From CAZUMH01 sp964621645 (GTDB lineage: Bacteria > Zhuqueibacterota > QNDG01 > JAGLOF01): a stretch of DNA of 21,320 nucleotides. Location: the NCBI GenBank assembly GCA_964621645.1, contig CAZUMH010000057.1:1-21320 (forward strand). The letters run 5' to 3'. Made by a program: the position numbers and the translations under genes. The notes under the pieces were generated by a model. It ran no database searches. It was given only the letters and a program-made list of their open reading frames with translations, and had not been told where the DNA came from. Of this stretch, positions 1 through 8,038 are shown piece after piece (within the stretch, counting starts at the first letter, position 1; each line of letters opens with the position of its first letter).

Positions 1-95
1 TCTACGCCCGGGAACAGATGGATATTACCGACAAGGTTATTGAGCTGTTGAAAAAGGAAGATACCCGTCCCGAAGGTCAGCAGGAGAGGAGGTAG
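1..95 (+). CDS. skp: Skp/OmpH family periplasmic chaperone, C-terminal end (partial)
   Basis: This is the last 30 codons of a gene that enters from the left edge, in frame from base 3 and ending at TAG 93-95. The visible tail contains REQMDITDKVIELLKK and then a short polar end. The pattern 'vdIT.kVi..L' is typical of the C-terminal helix of OmpH/Skp chaperones, which hold unfolded outer-membrane proteins in the periplasm. The gene lies 3 bases upstream of lpxD. Skp-lpxD adjacency is very common in diderm bacteria and supports the call. Only the tail is visible, so the family assignment rests on one motif plus context. Confidence 0.7.
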   Translation, partial: YAREQMDITDKVIELLKKEDTRPEGQQERR

Positions 96-98
96 CAG

Positions 99-1127
99 GT
101 GGAATTGACCCTGGCCCAAATAGCCGAGATCGTTAAGGGGGAGTGTTCAGGCGCTCCTGAGACCACGATCCGGGGGGTGGCTAAAATAGGAGAAGCCGAT
201 CCCGGAACGATCTCCTTCCTGGCCAACACCAAATACTATCATCTCTATGGATCCACCGGAGCCAGCTGTGTCTTGGTTCCGCCTGATTTCGAAGAGACCG
301 GAGCGACTCCCGTCATCAAAGTTGAGAATCCCTATTTCGCTTTCGTGACCTTAATAAAGCTGTTCCATCCTCCCCAGAAGCTGGTGCCGCCCGGAGTGCA
401 CCGGACCGCCATTGTCGGAAAGGGAACCACCCTGGGTGAGGATGTGGCCATCGGCCCCTACGTGGTTATCGGAGACAACTGCCGTATCGGACGGGGCACG
501 GTAATCGCGTCCCTCTGCACGATGGAAGAGGGGGTCAGCCTGGGTGAGGAATGCCTGATCTACAGTCAGGTGGTTCTGCGCCACGGGGTTCAGATCGGCA
601 GCAGGGTCGTACTGCACAGCGGGGTGGTGGTAGGCAGCGACGGATTCGGGTTTGCCCAGGAGAAGGGGGTTTATCACAAGATCCCCCAGGTGGGGACGGT
701 GGTCATTGAAGATGATGTTGAGATCGGCGCCAACTCTACCATTGACCGGGCTACTCTGGGAGAAACGAGGATTAAAAAGGGAGTAAAACTGGACAACCTG
801 ATACAGGTAGCACACAACTGTGTTATCGGTGAGAATACCGTGATGGCGGCCCAGACGGGACTTTCCGGCAGTACCATCATCGGCAGGGGGGTGCGCGTCG
901 GGGGTCAGGTAGGATTCGCCGGGCACATGGAAGTGGGAGATAATGCCGTTATTACGGCCCAGTCCGGGATTTCCAAATCCGTCGAGGCGGGAGAGATCGT
1001 TTCCGGGAGTCCGGCCGGACCGCATCGCAGAAATATGCGCATCGAGGCAGCGGTGCGTCGGCTGCCGGAGCTGCTTAAGGAAATAAAAAGACTGAAAGAG
1101 AAGATAGAGAGACTGGAACAGAGCTGA
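99..1127 (+). CDS. lpxD: UDP-3-O-acylglucosamine N-acyltransferase LpxD
   Basis: Third step of lipid A synthesis: transfers a 3-hydroxyacyl chain from ACP to the 2-amino group of UDP-3-O-acyl-glucosamine, in the cytoplasm. The 342-residue protein has the usual LpxD layout. A uridine-binding N-terminal domain (about 1-100) is followed by a left-handed beta-helix of hexapeptide repeats (about 105-290) and a C-terminal helix (LPELLKEIKRLKEKIERLE). The motif IQVAHN places the expected catalytic histidine at residue 239. The start is GTG at 99, preceded by a strong AGGAGAGGAGG stretch that lies inside the end of the skp gene. The stop is 9 bases before lpxC-fabZ, so the genes are surely co-transcribed. 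Confidence 0.97.
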   Translation: MELTLAQIAEIVKGECSGAPETTIRGVAKIGEADPGTISFLANTKYYHLYGSTGASCVLVPPDFEETGATPVIKVENPYFAFVTLIKLFHPPQKLVPPGVHRTAIVGKGTTLGEDVAIGPYVVIGDNCRIGRGTVIASLCTMEEGVSLGEECLIYSQVVLRHGVQIGSRVVLHSGVVVGSDGFGFAQEKGVYHKIPQVGTVVIEDDVEIGANSTIDRATLGETRIKKGVKLDNLIQVAHNCVIGENTVMAAQTGLSGSTIIGRGVRVGGQVGFAGHMEVGDNAVITAQSGISKSVEAGEIVSGSPAGPHRRNMRIEAAVRRLPELLKEIKRLKEKIERLEQS

Positions 1128-1136
1128 GAGGGAACG

Positions 1137-2534
1137 ATGATCGTTAATCAACGCACCATTGCCAAGGCTGTGAGCATGTACGGGAAGGGGCTGCACACCG
1201 GCAATAAAACCACTATTACCTTCAAGCCGGCCGAACCGAACACGGGCATCCGCTTCAAGCGCATCGATCTGAAAAATTCTCCGGTGATCCCGGGGACCAT
1301 TGAATATGTAAAAGATAATTTCCGTGACACGACCATCGGCCTGGACGATGTGCAGGTACGTCAGGTCGAGCATGTGCTTGCCGCCCTCTACGGCCTGGGA
1401 ATAGATAACGCCCTGATAGAAGTGGATTCCAATGAGCCGCCGGTGGGAGACGGAAGCGCCATGCCCTTCGTGAAAATTCTGCAGGAAGCCGGTATCGCGG
1501 AGCAGCAGGAGCCGCGGGATTACCTGGAAATCGAAGAGACGGTGACCTACACCAGCGAGGAGCACGGCATCGACATGGTGGTCTTCCCTTCCGATGAGCT
1601 GCGTATCACCTTCATGGTCGATTACCGCAATCCCGCTCTGGGCACCCAGTATACGTCCATGTACTCCATGGAAGATGAGTTTGTCAGTGAATTTGCCCCG
1701 GCCCGTACCTTCTGCTTCCTTCATGAGGTGGAGGAACTGTACGATCAGGGTCTCATCCAGGGAGGGGATCTGGATAACGCGGTAGTGATCGTGGACCGGC
1801 AGCTGAGTCCGGACGAACTGCAGAAACTGGCCCGCAAGTTCGAGCTCAAGGAAGAAGTGGCTCTGGGCAGCAACGGGATTCTGGGCGGCAAAAAACTTCG
1901 TTTTTACAATGAGCCGGTGCGCCACAAGACCCTGGACCTTATCGGGGACCTGGCTCTTCTTGGCGTTCCTCTCAAGGCTCACGTCATGGCGGCCCGTTCC
2001 GGTCATGCCACTCACGTGGAACTGGTGAAGAAGCTGCGGAAACTCCATGAGAAGAAGCAGATCACCGGAAGGTATCAATCCGGGTCCGAGGAAAAAGGGG
2101 TGGTGCTGGACAGCCAGGCGATTGAAAAGGTGCTGCCGCACCGCTATCCCTTCCTGCTGGTGGACAAGATTGTAGACCTGGTCCCCCAGGAGCGGGTGGT
2201 GGGAGTGAAGAACGTCACATTAAACGAACCCTTCTTTCCGGGTCATTTTCCCGGGCATCCCATTATGCCCGGAGTCCTCATCGTGGAAGCGATGGCCCAG
2301 ACCGGCGCCGTCCTGCTGCTTAACATGATAAAAGATCCCGGCAAGAAGATCGCCTATTTCATGGCCATTGACAAGGTTCGTTTCCGCAAACCGGTTCTGC
2401 CGGGGGATCAGCTTTTTCTGGAAGTCTCGCTTATCAGGCAGCGGGCCGGATCCTGCAAGATGTCGGGGAGAGCCTTCGTAGAAGGCAAGCTGGTGGCGGA
2501 AGCGGAGTTAATGGCAGCTATCATGGACCGCTGA
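1137..2534 (+). CDS. lpxC/fabZ: Bifunctional LpxC deacetylase / FabZ 3-hydroxyacyl-ACP dehydratase
   Basis: A 465-residue fusion. Residues 1 to about 305 are LpxC, the zinc deacetylase that commits UDP-3-O-acyl-GlcNAc to lipid A. Zinc ligands are visible as H79 (VEHVLAALYG), H263 and D267 (HKTLDLIGDL), and the catalytic H290 lies in SGHATHVELV. After a short linker (about 306-325), the rest is FabZ, the hot-dog dehydratase of fatty-acid elongation, with IEKVLPHRYPFLLVD, catalytic H370 in FFPGHFPGHP and E384 in VEAMAQ. The fusion is known from Bacteroidetes/Chlorobi-type genomes and links two enzymes that compete for 3-hydroxyacyl-ACP. ATG start follows GAGAGGGA. Both domains look intact. Confidence 0.96.
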   Translation: MIVNQRTIAKAVSMYGKGLHTGNKTTITFKPAEPNTGIRFKRIDLKNSPVIPGTIEYVKDNFRDTTIGLDDVQVRQVEHVLAALYGLGIDNALIEVDSNEPPVGDGSAMPFVKILQEAGIAEQQEPRDYLEIEETVTYTSEEHGIDMVVFPSDELRITFMVDYRNPALGTQYTSMYSMEDEFVSEFAPARTFCFLHEVEELYDQGLIQGGDLDNAVVIVDRQLSPDELQKLARKFELKEEVALGSNGILGGKKLRFYNEPVRHKTLDLIGDLALLGVPLKAHVMAARSGHATHVELVKKLRKLHEKKQITGRYQSGSEEKGVVLDSQAIEKVLPHRYPFLLVDKIVDLVPQERVVGVKNVTLNEPFFPGHFPGHPIMPGVLIVEAMAQTGAVLLLNMIKDPGKKIAYFMAIDKVRFRKPVLPGDQLFLEVSLIRQRAGSCKMSGRAFVEGKLVAEAELMAAIMDR

Positions 2535-2579
2535 GCATCCACGCGGCGTTTTTCGTAATCAGTATAGTAAGGAGGCATC

Positions 2580-3350
2580 GTGTCCGATATACATCCCAGC
2601 GCAATTATCCATCCCAGGGCCAGCTTGGGGACTGGTGTAACGGTGGGTCCCTTCTCCGTCATCAAGGAGGATGTGAGCATTGGAGATGGGACGGTCATAC
2701 ATTCCCATGTGCTGGTGGACGACGGAGCCCGTATCGGTGCCAACTGTAAGATTCATCACGGTGTCGCTCTGGCGACCCCGCCCCAGGATCTGAAATACGC
2801 CGGAGAGAAGACAACGCTGGAGATCGGCGAAAACACCATCATACGGGAATTTTGCGACCTCAACCGCGGCACCAAACACAGGATGAAGACGACGATCGGC
2901 AGCAACTGCCTGTTCATGGCTTACAGCCATGTGGCGCACGACTGTATCGTAGGAGACCATGTGATCACGGCCAACGGCGTGCAGCTGGCGGGCCATGTGG
3001 AGGTGGGAGACTGGGTCATTCTCGGCGGATTGGTCGCGGTGCATCAGTTCTGCAAGGTAGGCAAGCACTGCCTCATCGGCGGGGGCTACCGTGCCGTACA
3101 GGATGTGCCTCCCTACATTCTCTGTGCCGGTGAACCGCTCTCTTATAAGGGGATCAATTCCATCGGGCTGCGGCGCCGGGGGTTCCCCGCTGAGACGATA
3201 CAGCAGCTGCGCCGCTGCTACAAGGTCATCTATCGCTCCAAATTGAATACCAGCCAGGCTCTGCGCCACATCGACTCAGAGATGGACGCGATTCCGGAGA
3301 TTCAAGATGTGATCGAGTTCATCAAACAGAGTGAAAGGGGTATTATTTAA
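2580..3350 (+). CDS. lpxA: Acyl-ACP--UDP-N-acetylglucosamine O-acyltransferase LpxA
   Basis: First enzyme of lipid A synthesis, adding a 3-hydroxyacyl chain to UDP-GlcNAc. The 256 residues match the family length. Hexapeptide repeats form a left-handed beta-helix (about 1-185), followed by a helical C-terminal part (LRRRGFPAETIQQLRRCYKV). The motif SHVAHDC carries the catalytic histidine at residue 120, and PPQDLKY is the conserved substrate-binding turn. The GTG start at 2580 is supported by AAGGAGG at 2569-2575. It sits 45 bases after lpxC-fabZ and 2 bases before the next gene. lpxB is not in the window. Confidence 0.97.
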   Translation: MSDIHPSAIIHPRASLGTGVTVGPFSVIKEDVSIGDGTVIHSHVLVDDGARIGANCKIHHGVALATPPQDLKYAGEKTTLEIGENTIIREFCDLNRGTKHRMKTTIGSNCLFMAYSHVAHDCIVGDHVITANGVQLAGHVEVGDWVILGGLVAVHQFCKVGKHCLIGGGYRAVQDVPPYILCAGEPLSYKGINSIGLRRRGFPAETIQQLRRCYKVIYRSKLNTSQALRHIDSEMDAIPEIQDVIEFIKQSERGII

Positions 3351-3352
3351 TA

Positions 3353-4219
3353 ATGTCCGGCGGATCGACGTGGCGCTGGATACATGACGGTGCCAGAGAC
3401 GGGGGCAGCAATATGGCCCTGGATGTGACGCTGCTGGAATTTGCGGAAAAAAGCGGCATTCCCGTCATGCGCACCTACACCTGGAAGCCCTTCACGATTT
3501 CCCTCGGGTATCATCAGAAAGCCGAAAGCATCGACCGGCAGAAATGCCGGGAGGAACATATAGAGCTGGTGCGGCGGCCCACCGGCGGCAGGGCCGTCCT
3601 GCACGCCCAGGAACTTACCTATTCCATCGTCATCCCCCGCAGCAGCAGGTACTATCAGGAAAATCTTACCCGGATGTATTTCGAGCTCAGCACCGGTCTG
3701 GCGAGGGGACTGCGGCTCCTGGGAGTGGAGGCTTCTCTGGAAAAGCGGACCCTGGATCTCCGCTCCCACTATGAGACGGACCTTTCGGTCAGCTGTTTCT
3801 CCGCCGCGGCCAGGAATGAAATCCTGGTACAGGGAAGAAAACTGGTGGGGAGCGCCCAGCGCCATTTGCACCAGGGGCTGCTGCAGCATGGATCGATCCT
3901 TTCAGGACCGGCCCATCTGGAGCTGCCCCGTTTTCTGGCCGGTACCAGCAAAGAGGATCAAGAGCGACTGAAGCGGATCATAGAGGCCAAAACCGTCTGC
4001 CTGGAAGACCTGCTGTCCGGCCCGCCCCGGCTGGATGAGCTCTCCAGCCTGCTGCGCCGGGGCATGGAAGAAGCGCTGGGCATCAGCTTTTCCGACAGTG
4101 AGATAACCCCGGAAGAGGAAGGGAGAGCAGCCCGTCTAAGGGATGATTTTACTATTCCCCTCCGGTCCGGAAATAAAGAGGATAATGCCGTCCCAATGCG
4201 GGTTGCGAGAAACGGATGA
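3353..4219 (+). CDS. lipM: LipM-like octanoyl-[ACP]:protein N-octanoyltransferase (LplA/BPL fold)
   Basis: A 288-residue member of the lipoate/biotin protein ligase fold. It shows RRPTGGRAVLH (74-84), the acyl-binding motif, and GRKLVGSAQR (161-170) with the conserved lysine K163. Cys148 in SVSCFSAAARNEI sits where LipM-type octanoyltransferases have their catalytic cysteine. That points to transfer of octanoate from ACP to lipoyl domains (for example GcvH) rather than ATP-dependent lipoate ligation. The start follows lpxA by 2 bases, with GAAAGGGG upstream. The stop overlaps dxr by 4 bases (ATGA). Family membership is clear. LipM versus LplA or LipL activity is inferred from the cysteine and lipA is not in view. 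Confidence 0.82.
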   Translation: MSGGSTWRWIHDGARDGGSNMALDVTLLEFAEKSGIPVMRTYTWKPFTISLGYHQKAESIDRQKCREEHIELVRRPTGGRAVLHAQELTYSIVIPRSSRYYQENLTRMYFELSTGLARGLRLLGVEASLEKRTLDLRSHYETDLSVSCFSAAARNEILVQGRKLVGSAQRHLHQGLLQHGSILSGPAHLELPRFLAGTSKEDQERLKRIIEAKTVCLEDLLSGPPRLDELSSLLRRGMEEALGISFSDSEITPEEEGRAARLRDDFTIPLRSGNKEDNAVPMRVARNG

Positions 4220-5379
4220 ACGAATTTCAGGAAAAAACAATATCGATCTGGGGAGCCACGGGTTCCATCGGCAGCCAGACTCTGCAGGTGCTGGACGCCT
4301 TCCCGGACCGCTTCCGGGTGGATGTCCTCACAACCCATACACGCACCCAGGAGCTTCTGCCCGCGGTCCGCAGGTGGCGGCCCCGGGTGGTGGTGGCCAC
4401 CTCCGATGACGCCGCGGCCGGCTGGCAGGAACCCTTCGAGAAGCTGGGGGCCGTCTGCCTGAGCGGCCGGGAGGGACTGCTGGAAACGGCGGGCCGGGGT
4501 GAAGAGGATCTGGTGGTGAACGGACTGGTGGGGGCGGTGGGCCTGGAAGCCACCCTGCGCGCCCTGCAGGCCGGCAGCAGCATCGCCCTTGCCAACAAGG
4601 AGGTTCTGGTGATGGCCGGCGGGCTGGTGATGCGGGAAGCGCGGCGGCGTTCCCTTGCCATCCTCCCGGTAGACAGTGAACACAGCGCCCTTTTCCAGGT
4701 GCTTTTAGGCGAGGATCCGGCCCGGGTGCGCCGGCTGCTGCTCACCGCGTCGGGAGGGCCCTTTCTTTCCTGGAAAGCGGCTGAGATGGAGACGATTACT
4801 CCGGCGCAGGCGCTGGCCCATCCCAACTGGTCCATGGGCCGAAAGGTCACTATAGACTCGGCGACCCTGATGAACAAGGGACTGGAAGTCATCGAGGCAC
4901 GCTGGCTCTTTGACCAGCCGGCCGAGAAGATCGAGGTGGTGATCCATCCCCAGTCCGTCATTCACTCCATGGTCGAGTTTGTGGACGGATCCGTCAAGGC
5001 ACAGCTTTCCCGCCCCGACATGCGGCTGCCCATTCTCTGCGCCCTGGCCTATCCCGACCGCTGGCCGGGGGAGTACGGCAGAATGGATTTCTCGCAGCCC
5101 CATACTCTGGAGCTGCTGCCCCCGGACCGGGATCGATTCCCGGCCCTGGATCTGGCCTATGAAGCCCTGTCCAGGGGCGGCACCGCGCCCGCGGCCCTCA
5201 ACGCCGCGGATGAAGTGGCGGTACAGCGCTTTCTGGAAGGGGAGATCGGCTTCAGGGATATTCCCCGCCTTCTCAGTGAAGCACTGGCGAAGCATCCCTT
5301 CCGGGCCGATCCCACCCTGGAGGAAATCCTGGCCGTGGACAGAGAAACCCGCCGCCTGGCGGATACGATCAATCCATAA
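4216..5379 (+). CDS. dxr: 1-deoxy-D-xylulose 5-phosphate reductoisomerase
   Basis: Second step of the MEP isoprenoid pathway: NADPH-dependent conversion of DXP to MEP. The 387 residues match the family length. The N-terminal Rossmann motif is WGATGSIGSQ (12-21). The central domain has LANKEV, PVDSEHSALFQ (metal-binding acidic residues) and TASGGPF. Further on are HPNWSMGRKVTIDSATLMNKGLE and HPQSVIHSMVEF, all hallmark DXR blocks. The C-terminal helical domain ends normally. Translation is coupled to the preceding gene through an ATGA overlap. The pairing dxr-rseP is widespread in bacteria, although uppS and cdsA, which often accompany it, are not adjacent here. Confidence 0.98.
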   Translation: MNEFQEKTISIWGATGSIGSQTLQVLDAFPDRFRVDVLTTHTRTQELLPAVRRWRPRVVVATSDDAAAGWQEPFEKLGAVCLSGREGLLETAGRGEEDLVVNGLVGAVGLEATLRALQAGSSIALANKEVLVMAGGLVMREARRRSLAILPVDSEHSALFQVLLGEDPARVRRLLLTASGGPFLSWKAAEMETITPAQALAHPNWSMGRKVTIDSATLMNKGLEVIEARWLFDQPAEKIEVVIHPQSVIHSMVEFVDGSVKAQLSRPDMRLPILCALAYPDRWPGEYGRMDFSQPHTLELLPPDRDRFPALDLAYEALSRGGTAPAALNAADEVAVQRFLEGEIGFRDIPRLLSEALAKHPFRADPTLEEILAVDRETRRLADTINP

Positions 5380-5391
5380 GGAAGAAATACT

Positions 5392-6465
5392 ATGATTCTG
5401 ACCCTGATTGCGACTGTTTTTGTTTTAGGAGTGCTGATCTTCGTGCACGAAACCGGGCATTTCCTCAGTGCCAAAATCTTCAAGATGCGGGTGGAGCGTT
5501 TTTCTCTGGGATACCCTCCCCGTATGATCGGAAAGAAGGTCGGAGACACCGATTACTGCATCTCCTGGATCCCATTCGGGGGCTACGTCAAAATAGCGGG
5601 TATGGTGGATGAATCCTTTGACACCAAGAGCCTGGCCAATCCGCCCCAGCCCTGGGAGTACCGCTCCCGGCCATGGTACCAGCGGTATCTGGTCATTTTG
5701 GCGGGACCATTCATGAATATCCTGTTCACCTTTCTGGTATTCTGGGCGGCCATCCTGCTTTACGGAGTGGCCCAGCCCTCTCGGGGAACGGTCATCGGCG
5801 ACATGATCAAGGACTATCCCGCTTATGAAGCGGGGCTGCGGCCGGGTGACAAGATCCTGGCGATCAACCAGCAGCCGGTGGAAAAATGGCAGGAAGTGCA
5901 GACCCTTATCCGGGAAGGCGGAGAGGGAGGGATCACCCTGCGGCTCTCCAGAAAGGATTCGGTTTTCAATGCTGTGATTACCCCCGTCTTCGAGCAAGAC
6001 CCGACCGAGCCGGGAACGGCCACGGTGCCCAAGGTCGGCATCCTGCCCCAGTTCAGCCAGGAGCGGGTGGGTTTTCTGCGCTCCTTCGCGGAGGCGGGCA
6101 GATCGGTGTACGACTTGACCGAACTGATCGTCGTTTCAGTCTACCGGCTCATTACCGGCCAGGAGTCGATTAAGAACGTGGCCGGTCCGGTTGGCATCGC
6201 CCGTATGGCCGGCGATTACGCCCGGGCCGGATTCGGGGCCCTGCTCGCGTTTATGGCTCTGCTCAGTCTGAACCTGGCCATCCTGAACCTGCTGCCCATC
6301 CCCGTTCTGGACGGGGGGCACCTGACACTGCTAATCATAGAGGGGGTGATCAGAAGAGAGATACCGATACGGGTCAAACTGGTCATCCAGCAGATCGGCA
6401 TGATTCTGCTCTTGGCGCTCATGCTCTATGTAATCTATAACGATGTGCTCAAGGTGGTGAAGTAA
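5392..6465 (+). CDS. rseP: RseP-type site-2 intramembrane zinc protease
   Basis: Membrane-embedded metalloprotease of the M50B family, which in other bacteria cuts anti-sigma factors during envelope stress and cleans up signal peptides. The 357-residue protein has HETGH (19-23) in the first transmembrane segment and the third metal ligand in PVLDGGH (D307). A single PDZ domain covers about 125-200 (YEAGLRPGDKILAINQQPVEKW), whereas the E. coli enzyme has two. Transmembrane segments are visible at about 2-22, 105-125, 280-305 and 330-352. ATG start follows AAGGAAG at 5378-5384, 12 bases after dxr. It is the last gene of the first operon. The substrate is not evident from context. Confidence 0.95.
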   Translation: MILTLIATVFVLGVLIFVHETGHFLSAKIFKMRVERFSLGYPPRMIGKKVGDTDYCISWIPFGGYVKIAGMVDESFDTKSLANPPQPWEYRSRPWYQRYLVILAGPFMNILFTFLVFWAAILLYGVAQPSRGTVIGDMIKDYPAYEAGLRPGDKILAINQQPVEKWQEVQTLIREGGEGGITLRLSRKDSVFNAVITPVFEQDPTEPGTATVPKVGILPQFSQERVGFLRSFAEAGRSVYDLTELIVVSVYRLITGQESIKNVAGPVGIARMAGDYARAGFGALLAFMALLSLNLAILNLLPIPVLDGGHLTLLIIEGVIRREIPIRVKLVIQQIGMILLLALMLYVIYNDVLKVVK

Positions 6466-6492
6466 CCTGATGGAAAAACAAGTAGAAAAAAG

Positions 6493-6521
6493 TTGACATA
6501 ACCATTTAATTATAGTAAATT
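6493..6521 (+). promoter_or_regulatory. Putative sigma70-type promoter for gcvT
   Basis: A perfect TTGACA (6493-6498) is followed after 17 bases by TAAATT (6516-6521) in a locally AT-rich patch that contrasts with the GC-rich genes around it. Start of transcription would fall near 6528, leaving a leader of about 60 bases before gcvT. That is too short for a glycine riboswitch. A small inverted repeat TGTAA-GAGG-TTACA (6530-6543) sits just downstream and could be an operator. The spacing is good, but nothing beyond pattern supports it. Confidence 0.5.
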
Positions 6522-6585
6522 CACATATATGTAAGAGGTTACATTTTACATCCTGACACGTGCTAACTAACGGTTTGAGGTGATT

Positions 6586-7713
6586 GTGCAAGCGAAAAAG
6601 ACTGTCCTCTATGACGAACATGTGGCGCTGGGCGGCAAAATGGCGGATTTTGCCGGCTGGATCATGCCCCTCTGGTACGGAACCGGTCAATCGGAAGAGC
6701 ACCATGCAACCAGAAACAGAGCCGGACTTTTCGATATATGTCATATGGGTGAATTCAAAATTCAGGGACCGGAATCCCCCGCCTTCGTCAGCCGGCTGCT
6801 CACCAACAGCGTGGAAAAGCTGGTGGACGGCAGGGCCATGTACAATTTCATGCTGAACCCGGAAGGGGGCGTCATCGATGATTGTATCATCTACCGCTTT
6901 GGCGAGGAAGACTGGATGCTGGTGGTCAACGCCGGAAACATCGATTCCGATTTCGCCTGGCTGCGGAAAAACGCGCCCGCCGGGGTGCAGCTGACCAATA
7001 TCAGCGATGAGACGGCCAAACTGGACATTCAGGGGCCGGCCGCCCCCGGGATTATGGCCAGGCTGGCGGGGGAAGAGGTGATCGCATCCCTGAAGTTCTT
7101 CCGCTTCGCTCCGGGTGTCTCTATCGACGGCATGGAGGTGCTCGTCTCCCGCACCGGGTATACCGGCGAGATCGGGTTCGAGCTCTACACGGAGGCCCGC
7201 CGGGCGAAAGAGCTCTGGAACCTGCTGCTCCGGGAAGGCGGACGGGAGGGGATCCTGCCCTGCGGTCTGGGCGCCCGGGACACCCTGCGCACCGAAGCGG
7301 GTCTGCCGCTGCATGGGCATGAGCTGCGGCCCGACCGTGTATCTTTGGGGCACCCCTGGGAATTCGCCATGGACTTGGAAAAGGATTTCATCGGCAAAGA
7401 GGCCCTGCGGGAGCAGCAGGCCAAAGGCGTCGATTATTTCGTCTTTCCCTTCCTGATGGAAGGAAGACGCAAGGCCATGCCCGGCTACGAAGTTTTCCTC
7501 GGGAGCAAAAAAATCGGAACCGTGCTCAGCGGCGTCATTTCCCCGTCTCTGGATAACCGGCCCATTGGATTCTTATCCTCCGACCGGACTCTGGAAACGG
7601 AAACCGAAGTCGTTTTTCGGCGGGAGGGACAGGAGGCGGGTATGACGGGATCTATTACCTCCATCCCCTTTGTCCCGGGAACGTCCCGGAAGAAGATAAG
7701 CGAGTTTTTATAA
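6586..7713 (+). CDS. gcvT: Glycine cleavage system T protein (aminomethyltransferase)
   Basis: Tetrahydrofolate-dependent aminomethyltransferase of the glycine cleavage system, acting on the lipoyl arm of GcvH. Hallmark blocks are TVLYDEHVALGGKMADFAGW, GLFDICHMGEF, NPEGGVIDDCIIYRF (with the catalytic-type Asp), SRTGYTGEIGFELY and LGARDTLRTEAGLPLHGHEL. The C-terminal GCV_T barrel ends at FVPGTSRKKISEFL. I chose GTG at 6586 (375 residues) because GAGG at 6577-6580 is then correctly spaced and the protein begins like known GcvT (MQAKKTVLYDEH). An upstream in-frame GTG at 6580 would overlap that ribosome site. gcvH and gcvP are not adjacent. The LipM-like enzyme upstream supplies the octanoyl precursor in such pathways. 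Confidence 0.93.
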   Translation: MQAKKTVLYDEHVALGGKMADFAGWIMPLWYGTGQSEEHHATRNRAGLFDICHMGEFKIQGPESPAFVSRLLTNSVEKLVDGRAMYNFMLNPEGGVIDDCIIYRFGEEDWMLVVNAGNIDSDFAWLRKNAPAGVQLTNISDETAKLDIQGPAAPGIMARLAGEEVIASLKFFRFAPGVSIDGMEVLVSRTGYTGEIGFELYTEARRAKELWNLLLREGGREGILPCGLGARDTLRTEAGLPLHGHELRPDRVSLGHPWEFAMDLEKDFIGKEALREQQAKGVDYFVFPFLMEGRRKAMPGYEVFLGSKKIGTVLSGVISPSLDNRPIGFLSSDRTLETETEVVFRREGQEAGMTGSITSIPFVPGTSRKKISEFL

Positions 7714-8038
7714 TATCCTTTTGCCCTGAAAGGGATCCGTTGTTCATCATGTGCGCAGTGTCCTCTTGTTTTAAGATATATTTATTTCCGGTGGCCTGGG
7801 GGGAATATGACGTCGCTGTGTAAAATGGGGGAAGAGTCGAAAAGCGGGAACCGACGCGGAAACACAGAGGCAACACTCCCGGAAACAAGATGAGGAGCAG
7901 CGTTCCGGCAGCGGCAGGCTGGATCAGCGGATACGGATCCAGCCCCGGGGACAAACAGGGAACGTAACGGAACCCGGAGTTTCGACCAAAATCTCCAGGC
8001 CTCTTGCGGGGATTTCAGCTGTTTGGAAGGCCGTACAC
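7714..8038. other. 325-base non-coding region with two hairpins upstream of ftsK
   Basis: No convincing gene on either strand. It begins with a weak stem-like ATCCTTTTGCCCTGAAAGGGAT just after the gcvT stop, with no T-run. An AT-rich patch lies at about 7765-7790. A perfect 9-base inverted repeat GGCTGGATC/GATCCAGCC occupies 7917-7925 and 7936-7944 with a 10-base loop. A second stem AAATCTCC/GGGGATTT (7989-7996 with 8008-8015, one G-T pair) ends ten bases before the ftsK ribosome-binding site GGAAGG (8025-8030). The layout looks like a structured 5' leader for ftsK. No known riboswitch consensus was recognised. Confidence 0.4.

Noticed and set aside
351..2141. 596-residue open frame on the minus strand across lpxD and lpxC-fabZ
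   Set aside because: It lies antisense to two clearly conserved genes. Its composition (rich in H, R, G, Q, L) is what reverse reading of GC-rich codons produces, and no family motif is visible.
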